NCBI RefSeq assembly: GCF_964340395.1
Contig: NC_135554.1
Location: forward strand, 28,404,630 to 28,468,629
Origin: Glandiceps talaboti
Lineage: Eukaryota > Hemichordata > Enteropneusta > Spengelidae
Direction: 5' to 3'
Length of the DNA stretch: 64,000 nt
Each line of letters starts with the position of its first letter. Position 1 is the first letter of the stretch. A program made the translations under genes and the position numbers. Of the stretch, positions 24,001-39,100 are shown in pieces. The notes below the pieces were generated by a model. The model ran no database searches, was not told the DNA's origin, and worked only from the letters and a program-made list of their open reading frames with translations.

Positions 24001-26056
24001 TTCAAGGATATCTGACCGATGTATTCTGACTTTCTGTGGGTTATCACTTAATGCTATGGCAGGATGTATTCATTCAATGATATCTGACCGATGTATTCTG
24101 ACTTTCTGTGTGTAATCACTTAATGCTACGGCAGGATGTATTCATTCAATGATATCTGACCGATGTATTCTGACTTTCTGTGGGTTATCACTTAATGCTA
24201 TGGCAGGATGTATTCATTCAAGGATATCTGACCGATGTATTCTGACTTTCTGTGGGTTATCACTTAATGCTACGACAGGATGTATTCATTCAATGATATC
24301 TGACCGATGTATTCTGACTTTCTGTGGGTTATCACTTAATGCTATGGCAGGATGTATTCATTCAATGATATCTGACCGATGTATTCTGACTTTCTGTGGG
24401 TTATCACTTAATGCTACGGCAGGATGTATTCATTCAATGATATCTGACCGATGTATTCTCACTTTCTGTGGGTTATCACTTAATGCTACGGCAGGATGTA
24501 TTCATTCAATGATATCTGACCGATGTATTCTGACCTTCTATGGGTTATCACTTAATGCTACGGCAGGATGTATTCATTCAATGATATCTGACCGATGTAT
24601 TCTGACTTTCTGTGGGTTATCACTTAATGTTATGGCAGGATGTATTCATTCAATGATATCTGACCGATGTATTCTGACTTTCTGTGGGTTATCACTTAAT
24701 GTTATGGCAGGATGTATTCATTCAATGATATCTGACCGATGTATTCTGACTTTCTGTGGGTTATCACTTAATGCTACGGCAGGATGTATTCATTCAATGA
24801 TATCTGACCGATGTATTCTGACTTTCTGTGGGTTATCACTTAATGCTACGACAGGATGTATTCATTCAATGATATCTGACCGATGTATTCTGACTTTCTA
24901 TGGGTTATCACTTAATGTTATGGCAGGATGTATTCATTCAATGATATCTGACCGATGTATTCTCAGGTTATCACTTAATGCTACGGCAGGATGTATTCAT
25001 TCAATGATATCTGACCGATGTATTCTGACTTTCTATGGGTTATCACTTAATGTTATGGCAGGATGTATTCATTCAATGATATCTGACCGATGTATTCTCA
25101 GGTTATCACTTAATGCTACGGCAGGATGTATTCATTCAATGATATCTGACCGATGTATTCTGACTTTCTATGGGTTATCACTTAATGCTACGGCAGGATG
25201 TATTCATTCAATGATATCTGACCGATGTATTCTCACTTTCTGTGGGTTATCACTTAATGCTACGGCAGGATGTATTCATTCAATGATATCTGACCGATGT
25301 ATTCTCACTTTCTGTGGGTTATCACTTAATGCTACGACAGGATGTATTCATTCAATGATATCTGACCGATGTATTCTGACTTTCTGTGTGTTATCACTTA
25401 ATGCTACGACAGGATGTATTCATTCAATGATATCTGACCGATGTATTCTCAGGTTATCACTTAATGCTACGACAGGATGTATTCATTCAATGATATCTGA
25501 CCGATGTATTCTCACTTTCTGTGTGTAATCACTTAATGCTACGGCAGGATGTATTCATTCAATGATATCTGACCGATGTATTTTGACTTTCTGTGGGTTA
25601 TCACTTAATGCTACGGCAGGATGTATTCATTCAATGATATCTGACCGATGTATTCTGACTTTCTGTGGGTTATCACTTAATGCTACGACAGGATGTATTC
25701 ATTCAATGATATCTGACCGATGTATTCTGACTTTCTGTGGGTTATCACTTAATGCTACGGCAGGATGTATTCATTCAATGATATCTGACCGATGTATTCT
25801 CAGGTTATCACTTAATGCTACGACAGGATGTATTCATTCAATGATATCTGACCGATGTATTCTCACTTTCTGTGGGTTATCACTTAATGCTACGACAGGA
25901 TGTATTCATTCAATGATATCTGACCGATGTATTCTGACTTTCTGTGGGTTATCACTTAATGCTATGGCAGGATGTATTCATTCAATGATATCTGACCGAT
26001 GTATTCTGACTTTCTGTGGGTTATCACTTAATGTTATGGCAGGATGTATTCATTCA

Positions 26057-28640
26057 ATGATATCTGACCGATGTATTCTCACTTTCTGTGGGTTATCACT
26101 TAATGCTACGACAGGATGTATTCATTCAAGGATATCTGACCGATGTATTCTCACTTTCTGTGGGTTATCACTTAATGTTATGGCAGGATGTATTCATTCA
26201 ATGATATCTGACCGATGTATTCTCACTTTCTGTGTGTAATCACTTAATGCTACGGCAGGATGTATTCATTCAAGGATATCTGACCGATGTATTCTGACTT
26301 TCTGTGTGTTATCACTTAATGCTACGGCAGGATGTATTCATTCAAGGATATCTGACCGATGTATTCTGACTTTCTGTGGGTAATCACTTAATGCTACGAC
26401 AGGATGTATTCATTCAATGATATCTGACCGATGTATTCTCACTTTCTGTGGGTTATCACTTAATGCTATGGCAGGATGTATTCATTCAATGATATCTGAC
26501 CGATGTATTCTGACTTTCTGTGTGTAATCACTTAATGCTACGGCAGGATGTATTCATTCAATGATATCTGACCGATGTATTCTGACTTTCTGTGGGTAAT
26601 CACTTAATGCTATGACAGGATGTATTCATTCAATGATATCTGACCGATGTATTCTGACTTTCTGTGGGTTATCACTTAATGCTATGGCAGGATGTATTCA
26701 TTCAATGATATCTGACCGATGTATTCTCACTTTCTGTGGGTTATCACTTAATGCTATGGCAGGATGTATTCATTCAATGATATCTGACCGATGTATTCTG
26801 ACTTTCTGTGTGTAATCACTTAATGCTACGGCAGGATGTATTCATTCAATGATATCTGACCGATGTATTCTCACTTTCTGTGTGTAATCACTTAATGCTA
26901 CGGCAGGATGTATTCATTCAATGATATCTGACCGATGTATTCTCACTTTCTGTGGGTTATCACTTAATGCTACGACAGGATGTATTCATTCAATGATATC
27001 TGACCGATGTATTCTCACTTTCTGTGGGTTATCACTTAATGCTATGGCAGGATGTATTCATTCAAGGATATCTGACCGATGTATTCTGACTTTCTGTGGG
27101 TTATCACTTAATGTTATGGCAGGATGTATTCATTCAATGATATCTGACCGATGTATTCTGACTTTCTGTGGGTTATCACTTAATGCTACGACAGGATGTA
27201 TTCATTCAAGGATATCTGACCGATGTATTCTGACTTTCTGTGGGTTATCACTTAATGCTATGGCAGGATGTATTCATTCAATGATATCTGACCGATGTAT
27301 TCTCACTTTCTGTGGGTTATCACTTAATGCTACGGCAGGATGTATTCATTCAATGATATCTGACCGATGTATTCTCACTTTCTGTGTGTAATCACTTAAT
27401 GCTACGGCAGGATGTATTCATTCAATGATATCTGACCGATGTATTCTCACTTTCTGTGGGTTATCACTTAATGCTACGACAGGATGTATTCATTCAAGGA
27501 TATCTGACCGATGTATTCTCACTTTCTGTGGGTTATCACTTAATGCTACGGCAGGATGTATTCATTCAATGATATCTGACCGATGTATTTTGACTTTCTG
27601 TGTGTAATCACTTAATGCTACGGCAGGATGTATTCATTCAATGATATCTGACCGATGTATTCTGACTTTCTGTGGGTTATCACTTAATGCTACGACAGGA
27701 TGTATTCATTCAATGATATCTGACCGATGTATTCTGACTTTCTGTGGGTTATCACTTAATGCTACGGCAGGATGTATTCATTCAATGATATCTGACCGAT
27801 GTATTCTGACTTTCTATGGGTTATCACTTAATGCTACGGTAGGATGTATTCATTCAATGATATCTGACCGATGTATTTTGACTTTCTGTGTGTTATCACT
27901 TAATGTTATGGCAGGATGTATTCATTCAATGATATCTGACCGATGTATTCTCACTTTCTGTGGGTTATCACTTAATGCTATGACAGGATGTATTCATTCA
28001 ATGATATCTGACCGATGTATTCTCACTTTCTGTGGGTTTACACTTAATGCTACGACAGGATGTATTCATTCAATGATATCTGACCGATGTATTCTGACTT
28101 TCTATGGGTTATCACTTAATGCTACGACAGGATGTATTCATTCAATGATATCTGACCGATGTATTCTGACTTTCTGTGGGTTATCACTTAATGCTACGGC
28201 AGGATGTATTCATTCAATGATATCTGACCGATGTATTCTGACTTTCTGTGGGTTATCACTTAATGTTATGGCAGGATGTATTCATTCAATGATATCTGAC
28301 CGATGTATTCTCACTTTCTGTGGGTTATCACTTAATGCTACGGCAGGATGTATTCATTCAATGATATCTGACCGATGTATTCTCACTTTCTGTGGGTTAT
28401 CACTTAATGCTACGGCAGGATGTATTCATTCAATGATATCTGACCGATGTATTCTCACTTTCTGTGGGTTATCACTTAATGCTACGGCAGGATGTATTCA
28501 TTCAAGGATATCTGACCGATGTATTCTGACTTTCTGTGTGTAATCACTTAATGCTACGGCAGGATGTATTCATTCAATGATATCTGACCGATGTATTCTC
28601 ACTTTCTGTGGGTTATCACTTAATGCTACGGCAGGATGTA
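26057..28640 (+). repeat. Higher-order copy of 18317-21050 (offset 7740, then 7668 and 7596 bp)
   Basis: The order of unit variants from 18317 recurs from 26057, including a distinctive AATGCTATGACAGG unit before matching CTATGGCAGG units (18872 and 26612). Offset 7740 is 108 units, four of them the 63-bp form. It falls by one unit near 27200 and by another near 28250. Confidence 0.85.
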
Positions 28641-28649
28641 TTCATTCAA

Positions 28650-31600
28650 TGATATCTGACCGATGTATTCTCACTTTCTGTGGGTTATCACTTAATGCTA
28701 CGACAGGATGTATTCATTCAAGGATATCTGACCGATGTATTCTCACTTTCTGTGGGTTATCACTTAATGCTACGGCAGGATGTATTCATTCAATGATATC
28801 TGACCGATGTATTTTGACTTTCTGTGTGTAATCACTTAATGCTACGGCAGGATGTATTCATTCAATGATATCTGACCGATGTATTCTGACTTTCTGTGGG
28901 TTATCACTTAATGCTACGACAGGATGTATTCATTCAATGATATCTGACCGATGTATTCTGACTTTCTGTGGGTTATCACTTAATGCTACGGCAGGATGTA
29001 TTCATTCAATGATATCTGACCGATGTATTCTGACTTTCTATGGGTTATCACTTAATGCTACGGCAGGATGTATTCATTCAATGATATCTGACCGATGTAT
29101 TTTGACTTTCTGTGTGTTATCACTTAATGTTATGGCAGGATGTATTCATTCAATGATATCTGACCGATGTATTCTCACTTTCTGTGGGTTATCACTTAAT
29201 GCTACGGCAGGATGTATTCATTCAATGATATCTGACCGATGTATTCTCACTTTCTGTGGGTTATCACTTAATGCTATGGCAGGATGTATTCATTCAATGA
29301 TATCTGACCGATGTATTCTGACTTTCTGTGGGTTATCACTTAATGCTACGACAGGATGTATTCATTCAATGATATCTGACCGATGTATTCTGACTTTCTG
29401 TGGGTTATCACTTAATGCTACGACAGGATGTATTCATTCAATGATATCTGACCGATGTATTCTGACTTTCTGTGGGTAATCACTTAATGCTACGGCAGGA
29501 TGTATTCATTCAATGATATCTGACCGATGTATTCTGACTTTCTATGGGTTATCACTTAATGCTACGACAGGATGTATTCATTCAATGATATCTGACCGAT
29601 GTATTCTCACTTCCTGTGGGTTATCACTTAATGCTACGGCAGGATGTATTCATTCAATGATATCTGACCGATGTATTCTGACTTTCTGTGGGTTATCACT
29701 TAATGTTATGGCAGGATGTATTCATTCAATGATATCTGACCGATGTATTCTCACTTTCTGTGGGTTATCACTTAATGTTATGGCAGGATGTATTCATTCA
29801 ATGATATCTGACCGATGTATTCTGACTTTCTGTGGGTTATCACTTAATGCTACGGCAGGATGTATTCATTCAATGATATCTGACCGATGTATTCTCACTT
29901 TCTGTGTGTTATCACTTAATGCTACGGCAGGATGTATTCATTCAATGATATCTGACCGATGTATTCTCACTTTCTGTGGGTTATCACTTAATGCTACGAC
30001 AGGATGTATTCATTCAATGATATCTGACCGATGTATTCTGACTTTCTATGTGTTATCACTTAATGTTATGGCAGGATGTATTCATTCAATGATATCTGAC
30101 CGATGTATTCTGACTTTCTGTGGGTTATCACTTAATGTTATGGCAGGATGTATTCATTCAATGATATCTGACCGATGTATTCTGACTTTCTGTGGGTTAT
30201 CACTTAATGTTATGGCAGGATGTATTCATTCAATGATATCTGACCGATGTATTCTCACTTTCTGTGGGTTATCACTTAATGTTATGGCAGGATGTATTCA
30301 TTCAATGATATCTGACCGATGTATTCTGACTTTCTGTGGGTTATCACTTAATGCTACGGCAGGATGTATTCATTCAATGATATCTGACCGATGTATTCTG
30401 ACTTTCTGTGGGTTATCACTTAATGCTACGGCAGGATGTATTCATTCAATGATATCTGACCGATGTATTCTGACTTTCTGTGTGTAATCACTTAATGCTA
30501 CGGCAGGATGTATTCATTCAATGATATCTGACCGATGTATTCTGACTTTCTGTGGGTTATCACTTAATGCTACGACAGGATGTATTCATTCAATGATATC
30601 TGACCGATGTATTCTCACTTTCTGTGGGTTATCACTTAATGCTATGGCAGGATGTATTCATTCAATGATATCTGACCGATGTATTCTCACTTTCTGTGGG
30701 TTATCACTTAATGCTACGGCAGGATGTATTCATTCAATGATATCTGACCGATGTATTCTGACTTTCTGTGGGTTATCACTTAATGCTATGGCAGGATGTA
30801 TTCATTCAATGATATCTGACCGATGTATTCTCACTTTCTGTGTGTAATCACTTAATGCTACGGCAGGATGTATTCATTCAATGATATCTGACCGATGTAT
30901 TCTGACTTTCTGTAGGTTATCACTTAATGCTACGACAGGATGTATTCATTCAATGATATCTGACCGATGTATTCTGACTTTCTGTGGGTAATCACTTAAT
31001 GCTACGGCAGGATGTATTCATTCAATGATATCTGACCGATGTATTCTGACTTTCTGTGGGTTATCACTTAATGCTACGGCAGGATGTATTCATTCAATGA
31101 TATCTGACCGATGTATTTTGACTTTCTGTGGGTAATCACTTAATGCTACGGCAGGATGTATTCATTCAATGATATCTGACCGATGTATTCTCACTTTCTG
31201 TGGGTTATCACTTAATGCTACGGCAGGATGTATTCATTCAATGATATCTGACCGATGTATTCTGACTTTCTGTGGGTTATCACTTAATGTTATGGCAGGA
31301 TGTATTCATTCAATGATATCTGACCGATGTATTCTGACTTTCTGTGGGTTATCACTTAATGCTACGGCAGGATGTATTCATTCAATGATATCTGACCGAT
31401 GTATTCTGACTTTCTGTGGGTTATCACTTAATGCTACGGCAGGATGTATTCATTCAATGATATCTGACCGATGTATTCCGACTTTCTGTGGGTAATCACT
31501 TAATGTTATGGCAGGATGTATTCATTCAATGATATCTGACCGATGTATTCTGACTTTCTGTGGGTTATCACTTAATGTTATGGCAGGATGTATTCATTCA

Positions 31601-34600
31601 ATGATATCTGACCGATGTATTCTGACTTTCTGTGTGTAATCACTTAATGCTACGACAGGATGTATTCATTCAATGATATCTGACCGATGTATTCTGACTT
31701 TCTGTGGGTTATCACTTAATGTTATGGCAGGATGTATTCATTCAAGGATATCTGACCGATGTATTCTGACTTTCTGTGGGTTATCACTTAATGTTATGGC
31801 AGGATGTATTCATTCAATGATATCTGACCGATGTATTCTGACTTTCTGTGTGTAATCACTTAATGCTACGACAGGATGTATTCATTCAATGATATCTGAC
31901 CGATGTATTCTGACTTTCTGTGGGTTATCACTTAATGCTACGACAGGATGTATTCATTCAAGGATATCTGACCGATGTATTCTCACTTTCTGTGGGTTAT
32001 CACTTAATGCTACGGCAGGATGTATTCATTCAATGATATCTGACCGATGTATTCTGACTTTCTATGGGTTATCACTTAATGCTACGACAGGATGTATTCA
32101 TTCAATGATATCTGACCGATGTATTCTGACTTTCTGTGGGTTATCACTTAATGCTACGACAGGATGTATTCATTCAATGATATCTGACCGATGTATTCTC
32201 ACTTTCTGTGGGTTATCACTTAATGCTATGGCAGGATGTATTCATTCAATGATATCTGACCGATGTATTCTCACTTTCTGTGGGTTATCACTTAATGCTA
32301 CGGCAGGATGTATTCATTCAATGATATCTGACCGATGTATTCTGACTTTCTGTGGGTTATCACTTAATGCTATGGCAGGATGTATTCATTCAATGATATC
32401 TGACCGATGTATTCTCACTTTCTGTGTGTAATCACTTAATGCTACGGCAGGATGTATTCATTCAATGATATCTGACCGATGTATTCTGACTTTCTGTAGG
32501 TTATCACTTAATGCTACGACAGGATGTATTCATTCAATGATATCTGACCGATGTATTCTGACTTTCTGTGGGTAATCACTTAATGCTACGGCAGGATGTA
32601 TTCATTCAATGATATCTGACCGATGTATTCTGACTTTCTGTGGGTTATCACTTAATGCTACGGCAGGATGTATTCATTCAATGATATCTGACCGATGTAT
32701 TTTGACTTTCTGTGGGTAATCACTTAATGCTACGGCAGGATGTATTCATTCAATGATATCTGACCGATGTATTCTCACTTTCTGTGGGTTATCACTTAAT
32801 GCTACGGCAGGATGTATTCATTCAATGATATCTGACCGATGTATTCTGACTTTCTGTGGGTTATCACTTAATGTTATGGCAGGATGTATTCATTCAATGA
32901 TATCTGACCGATGTATTCTGACTTTCTGTGGGTTATCACTTAATGCTACGGCAGGATGTATTCATTCAATGATATCTGACCGATGTATTCTGACTTTCTG
33001 TGGGTTATCACTTAATGCTACGGCAGGATGTATTCATTCAATGATATCTGACCGATGTATTCCGACTTTCTGTGGGTAATCACTTAATGTTATGGCAGGA
33101 TGTATTCATTCAATGATATCTGACCGATGTATTCTGACTTTCTGTGGGTTATCACTTAATGTTATGGCAGGATGTATTCATTCAATGATATCTGACCGAT
33201 GTATTCTGACTTTCTGTGTGTAATCACTTAATGCTACGACAGGATGTATTCATTCAATGATATCTGACCGATGTATTCTGACTTTCTGTGGGTTATCACT
33301 TAATGTTATGGCAGGATGTATTCATTCAAGGATATCTGACCGATGTATTCTGACTTTCTGTGGGTTATCACTTAATGTTATGGCAGGATGTATTCATTCA
33401 ATGATATCTGACCGATGTATTCTGACTTTCTGTGTGTAATCACTTAATGCTACGACAGGATGTATTCATTCAATGATATCTGACCGATGTATTCTGACTT
33501 TCTGTGGGTTATCACTTAATGTTATGGCAGGATGTATTCATTCAAGGATATCTGACCGATGTATTCTGACTTTCTGTGGGTTATCACTTAATGCTATGGC
33601 AGGATGTATTCATTCAATGATATCTGACCGATGTATTCTGACTTTCTGTGTGTAATCACTTAATGCTACGGCAGGATGTATTCATTCAATGATATCTGAC
33701 CGATGTATTCTGACTTTCTGTGGGTTATCACTTAATGCTATGGCAGGATGTATTCATTCAAGGATATCTGACCGATGTATTCTGACTTTCTGTGGGTTAT
33801 CACTTAATGCTACGACAGGATGTATTCATTCAATGATATCTGACCGATGTATTCTGACTTTCTGTGGGTTATCACTTAATGCTATGGCAGGATGTATTCA
33901 TTCAATGATATCTGACCGATGTATTCTGACTTTCTGTGGGTTATCACTTAATGCTACGGCAGGATGTATTCATTCAATGATATCTGACCGATGTATTCTC
34001 ACTTTCTGTGGGTTATCACTTAATGCTACGGCAGGATGTATTCATTCAATGATATCTGACCGATGTATTCTGACCTTCTATGGGTTATCACTTAATGCTA
34101 CGGCAGGATGTATTCATTCAATGATATCTGACCGATGTATTCTGACTTTCTGTGGGTTATCACTTAATGTTATGGCAGGATGTATTCATTCAATGATATC
34201 TGACCGATGTATTCTGACTTTCTGTGGGTTATCACTTAATGTTATGGCAGGATGTATTCATTCAATGATATCTGACCGATGTATTCTGACTTTCTGTGGG
34301 TTATCACTTAATGCTACGGCAGGATGTATTCATTCAATGATATCTGACCGATGTATTCTGACTTTCTGTGGGTTATCACTTAATGCTACGACAGGATGTA
34401 TTCATTCAATGATATCTGACCGATGTATTCTGACTTTCTATGGGTTATCACTTAATGTTATGGCAGGATGTATTCATTCAATGATATCTGACCGATGTAT
34501 TCTCAGGTTATCACTTAATGCTACGGCAGGATGTATTCATTCAATGATATCTGACCGATGTATTCTGACTTTCTATGGGTTATCACTTAATGCTACGGCA

Positions 34601-36140
34601 GGATGTATTCATTCAATGATATCTGACCGATGTATTCTCACTTTCTGTGGGTTATCACTTAATGCTACGACAGGATGTATTCATTCAATGATATCTGACC
34701 GATGTATTCTGACTTTCTGTGTGTTATCACTTAATGCTACGACAGGATGTATTCATTCAATGATATCTGACCGATGTATTCTCAGGTTATCACTTAATGC
34801 TACGACAGGATGTATTCATTCAATGATATCTGACCGATGTATTCTCACTTTCTGTGTGTAATCACTTAATGCTACGGCAGGATGTATTCATTCAATGATA
34901 TCTGACCGATGTATTTTGACTTTCTGTGGGTTATCACTTAATGCTACGGCAGGATGTATTCATTCAATGATATCTGACCGATGTATTCTGACTTTCTGTG
35001 GGTTATCACTTAATGCTACGACAGGATGTATTCATTCAATGATATCTGACCGATGTATTCTGACTTTCTGTGGGTTATCACTTAATGCTACGGCAGGATG
35101 TATTCATTCAATGATATCTGACCGATGTATTCTCAGGTTATCACTTAATGCTACGACAGGATGTATTCATTCAATGATATCTGACCGATGTATTCTCACT
35201 TTCTGTGGGTTATCACTTAATGCTACGACAGGATGTATTCATTCAATGATATCTGACCGATGTATTCTGACTTTCTGTGGGTTATCACTTAATGCTATGG
35301 CAGGATGTATTCATTCAATGATATCTGACCGATGTATTCTGACTTTCTGTGGGTTATCACTTAATGTTATGGCAGGATGTATTCATTCAATGATATCTGA
35401 CCGATGTATTCTCACTTCCTGTGGGTTATCACTTAATGTTATGGCAGGATGTATTCATTCAATGATATCTGACCGATGTATTCTCACTTTCTGTGGGTTA
35501 TCACTTAATGTTATGGCAGGATGTATTCATTCAATGATATCTGACCGATGTATTCTCACTTTCTGTGGGTTATCACTTAATGTTATGGCAGGATGTATTC
35601 ATTCAATGATATCTGACCGATGTATTCTGACTTTCTGTGGGTTATCACTTAATGCTACGGCAGGATGTATTCATTCAATGATATCTGACCGATGTATTCT
35701 GACTTTCTGTGGGTTATCACTTAATGCTACGACAGGATGTATTCATTCAATGATATCTGACCGATGTATTCTGACTTTCTGTAGGTTATCACTTAATGCT
35801 ACGACAGGATGTATTCATTCAATGATATCTGACCGATGTATTCTGACTTTCTGTGGGTAATAACTTAATGCTACGGCAGGATGTATTCATTCAATGATAT
35901 CTGACCGATGTATTCTGACTTTCTGTGGGTTATCACTTAATGCTACGGCAGGATGTATTCATTCAATGATATCTGACCGATGTATTCTGACTTTCTGTGG
36001 GTAATCACTTAATGCTACGGCAGGATGTATTCATTCAATGATATCTGACCGATGTATTCTGACTTTCTGTGGGTTATCACTTAATGCTACGGCAGGATGT
36101 ATTCATTCAATGATATCTGACCGATGTATTCTGACTTTCT
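28650..36140 (+). repeat. 7533-bp higher-order block, first copy
   Basis: The variant order from about 28650 to 36140 recurs 7533 bp later: frames opening at 28865, 29513, 30521, 31169, 33689 and 34895 match those at 36398, 37046, 38054, 38702, 41222 and 42428. The block is 105 units, three of them 63 bp. Its own left part is in turn a rearranged copy of 19757-23899. Confidence 0.88.
31169..34338 (+). repeat. Local 1584-bp (22-unit) duplication inside the 7.5-kb block
   Basis: The variant order at 31169-31855 recurs at 32753-33439, offset 1584 bp. The same pair occurs in the next 7533-bp copy at 38702 and 40286. The corresponding older region near 23213-23899 has only one copy, so the event predates the 7533-bp duplication and postdates the 7.7-kb one. 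Confidence 0.82.
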
Positions 36141-36179
36141 GTGTGTAATCACTTAATGCTACGGCAGGATGTATTCATT

Positions 36180-39100
36180 CAATGATATCTGACCGATGTA
36201 TTCTCACTTTCTGTGGGTTATCACTTAATGCTACGACAGGATGTATTCATTCAAGGATATCTGACCGATGTATTCTCACTTTCTGTGGGTTATCACTTAA
36301 TGCTACGGCAGGATGTATTCATTCAATGATATCTGACCGATGTATTTTGACTTTCTGTGTGTAATCACTTAATGCTACGGCAGGATGTATTCATTCAATG
36401 ATATCTGACCGATGTATTCTGACTTTCTGTGGGTTATCACTTAATGCTACGACAGGATGTATTCATTCAATGATATCTGACCGATGTATTCTGACTTTCT
36501 GTGGGTTATCACTTAATGCTACGGCAGGATGTATTCATTCAATGATATCTGACCGATGTATTCTGACTTTCTATGGGTTATCACTTAATGCTACGGCAGG
36601 ATGTATTCATTCAATGATATCTGACCGATGTATTTTGACTTTCTGTGTGTTATCACTTAATGTTATGGCAGGATGTATTCATTCAATGATATCTGACCGA
36701 TGTATTCTCACTTTCTGTGGGTTATCACTTAATGCTACGGCAGGATGTATTCATTGAATGATATCTGACCGATGTATTCTCACTTTCTGTGGGTTATCAC
36801 TTAATGCTATGGCAGGATGTATTCATTCAATGATATCTGACCGATGTATTCTGACTTTCTGTGGGTTATCACTTAATGCTACGACAGGATGTATTCATTC
36901 AATGATATCTGACCGATGTATTCTGACTTTCTGTGGGTTATCACTTAATGCTACGACAGGATGTATTCATTCAATGATATCTGACCGATGTATTCTGACT
37001 TTCTGTGGGTAATCACTTAATGCTACGGCAGGATGTATTCATTCAATGATATCTGACCGATGTATTCTGACTTTCTATGGGTTATCACTTAATGCTACGA
37101 CAGGATGTATTCATTCAATGATATCTGACCGATGTATTCTCACTTCCTGTGGGTTATCACTTAATGCTACGGCAGGATGTATTCATTCAATGATATCTGA
37201 CCGATGTATTCTGACTTTCTGTGGGTTATCACTTAATGTTATGGCAGGATGTATTCATTCAATGATATCTGACCGATGTATTCTCACTTTCTGTGGGTTA
37301 TCACTTAATGTTATGGCAGGATGTATTCATTCAATGATATCTGACCGATGTATTCTGACTTTCTGTGGGTTATCACTTAATGCTACGGCAGGATGTATTC
37401 ATTCAATGATATCTGACCGATGTATTCTCACTTTCTGTGTGTTATCACTTAATGCTACGGCAGGATGTATTCATTCAATGATATCTGACCGATGTATTCT
37501 CACTTTCTGTGGGTTATCACTTAATGCTACGACAGGATGTATTCATTCAATGATATCTGACCGATGTATTCTGACTTTCTATGTGTTATCACTTAATGTT
37601 ATGGCAGGATGTATTCATTCAATGATATCTGACCGATGTATTCTGACTTTCTGTGGGTTATCACTTAATGTTATGGCAGGATGTATTCATTCAATGATAT
37701 CTGACCGATGTATTCTGACTTTCTGTGGGTTATCACTTAATGTTATGGCAGGATGTATTCATTCAATGATATCTGACCGATGTATTCTCACTTTCTGTGG
37801 GTTATCACTTAATGTTATGGCAGGATGTATTCATTCAATGATATCTGACCGATGTATTCTGACTTTCTGTGGGTTATCACTTAATGCTACGGCAGGATGT
37901 ATTCATTCAATGATATCTGACCGATGTATTCTGACTTTCTGTGGGTTATCACTTAATGCTACGGCAGGATGTATTCATTCAATGATATCTGACCGATGTA
38001 TTCTGACTTTCTGTGTGTAATCACTTAATGCTACGGCAGGATGTATTCATTCAATGATATCTGACCGATGTATTCTGACTTTCTGTGGGTTATCACTTAA
38101 TGCTACGACAGGATGTATTCATTCAATGATATCTGACCGATGTATTCTCACTTTCTGTGGGTTATCACTTAATGCTATGGCAGGATGTATTCATTCAATG
38201 ATATCTGACCGATGTATTCTCACTTTCTGTGGGTTATCACTTAATGCTACGGCAGGATGTATTCATTCAATGATATCTGACCGATGTATTCTGACTTTCT
38301 GTGGGTTATCACTTAATGCTATGGCAGGATGTATTCATTCAATGATATCTGACCGATGTATTCTCACTTTCTGTGTGTAATCACTTAATGCTACGGCAGG
38401 ATGTATTCATTCAATGATATCTGACCGATGTATTCTGACTTTCTGTAGGTTATCACTTAATGCTACGACAGGATGTATTCATTCAATGATATCTGACCGA
38501 TGTATTCTGACTTTCTGTGGGTAATCACTTAATGCTACGGCAGGATGTATTCATTCAATGATATCTGACCGATGTATTCTGACTTTCTGTGGGTTATCAC
38601 TTAATGCTACGGCAGGATGTATTCATTCAATGATATCTGACCGATGTATTTTGACTTTCTGTGGGTAATCACTTAATGCTACGGCAGGATGTATTCATTC
38701 AATGATATCTGACCGATGTATTCTCACTTTCTGTGGGTTATCACTTAATGCTACGGCAGGATGTATTCATTCAATGATATCTGACCGATGTATTCTGACT
38801 TTCTGTGGGTTATCACTTAATGTTATGGCAGGATGTATTCATTCAATGATATCTGACCGATGTATTCTGACTTTCTGTGGGTTATCACTTAATGCTACGG
38901 CAGGATGTATTCATTCAATGATATCTGACCGATGTATTCTGACTTTCTGTGGGTTATCACTTAATGCTACGGCAGGATGTATTCATTCAATGATATCTGA
39001 CCGATGTATTCCGACTTTCTGTGGGTAATCACTTAATGTTATGGCAGGATGTATTCATTCAATGATATCTGACCGATGTATTCTGACTTTCTGTGGGTTA

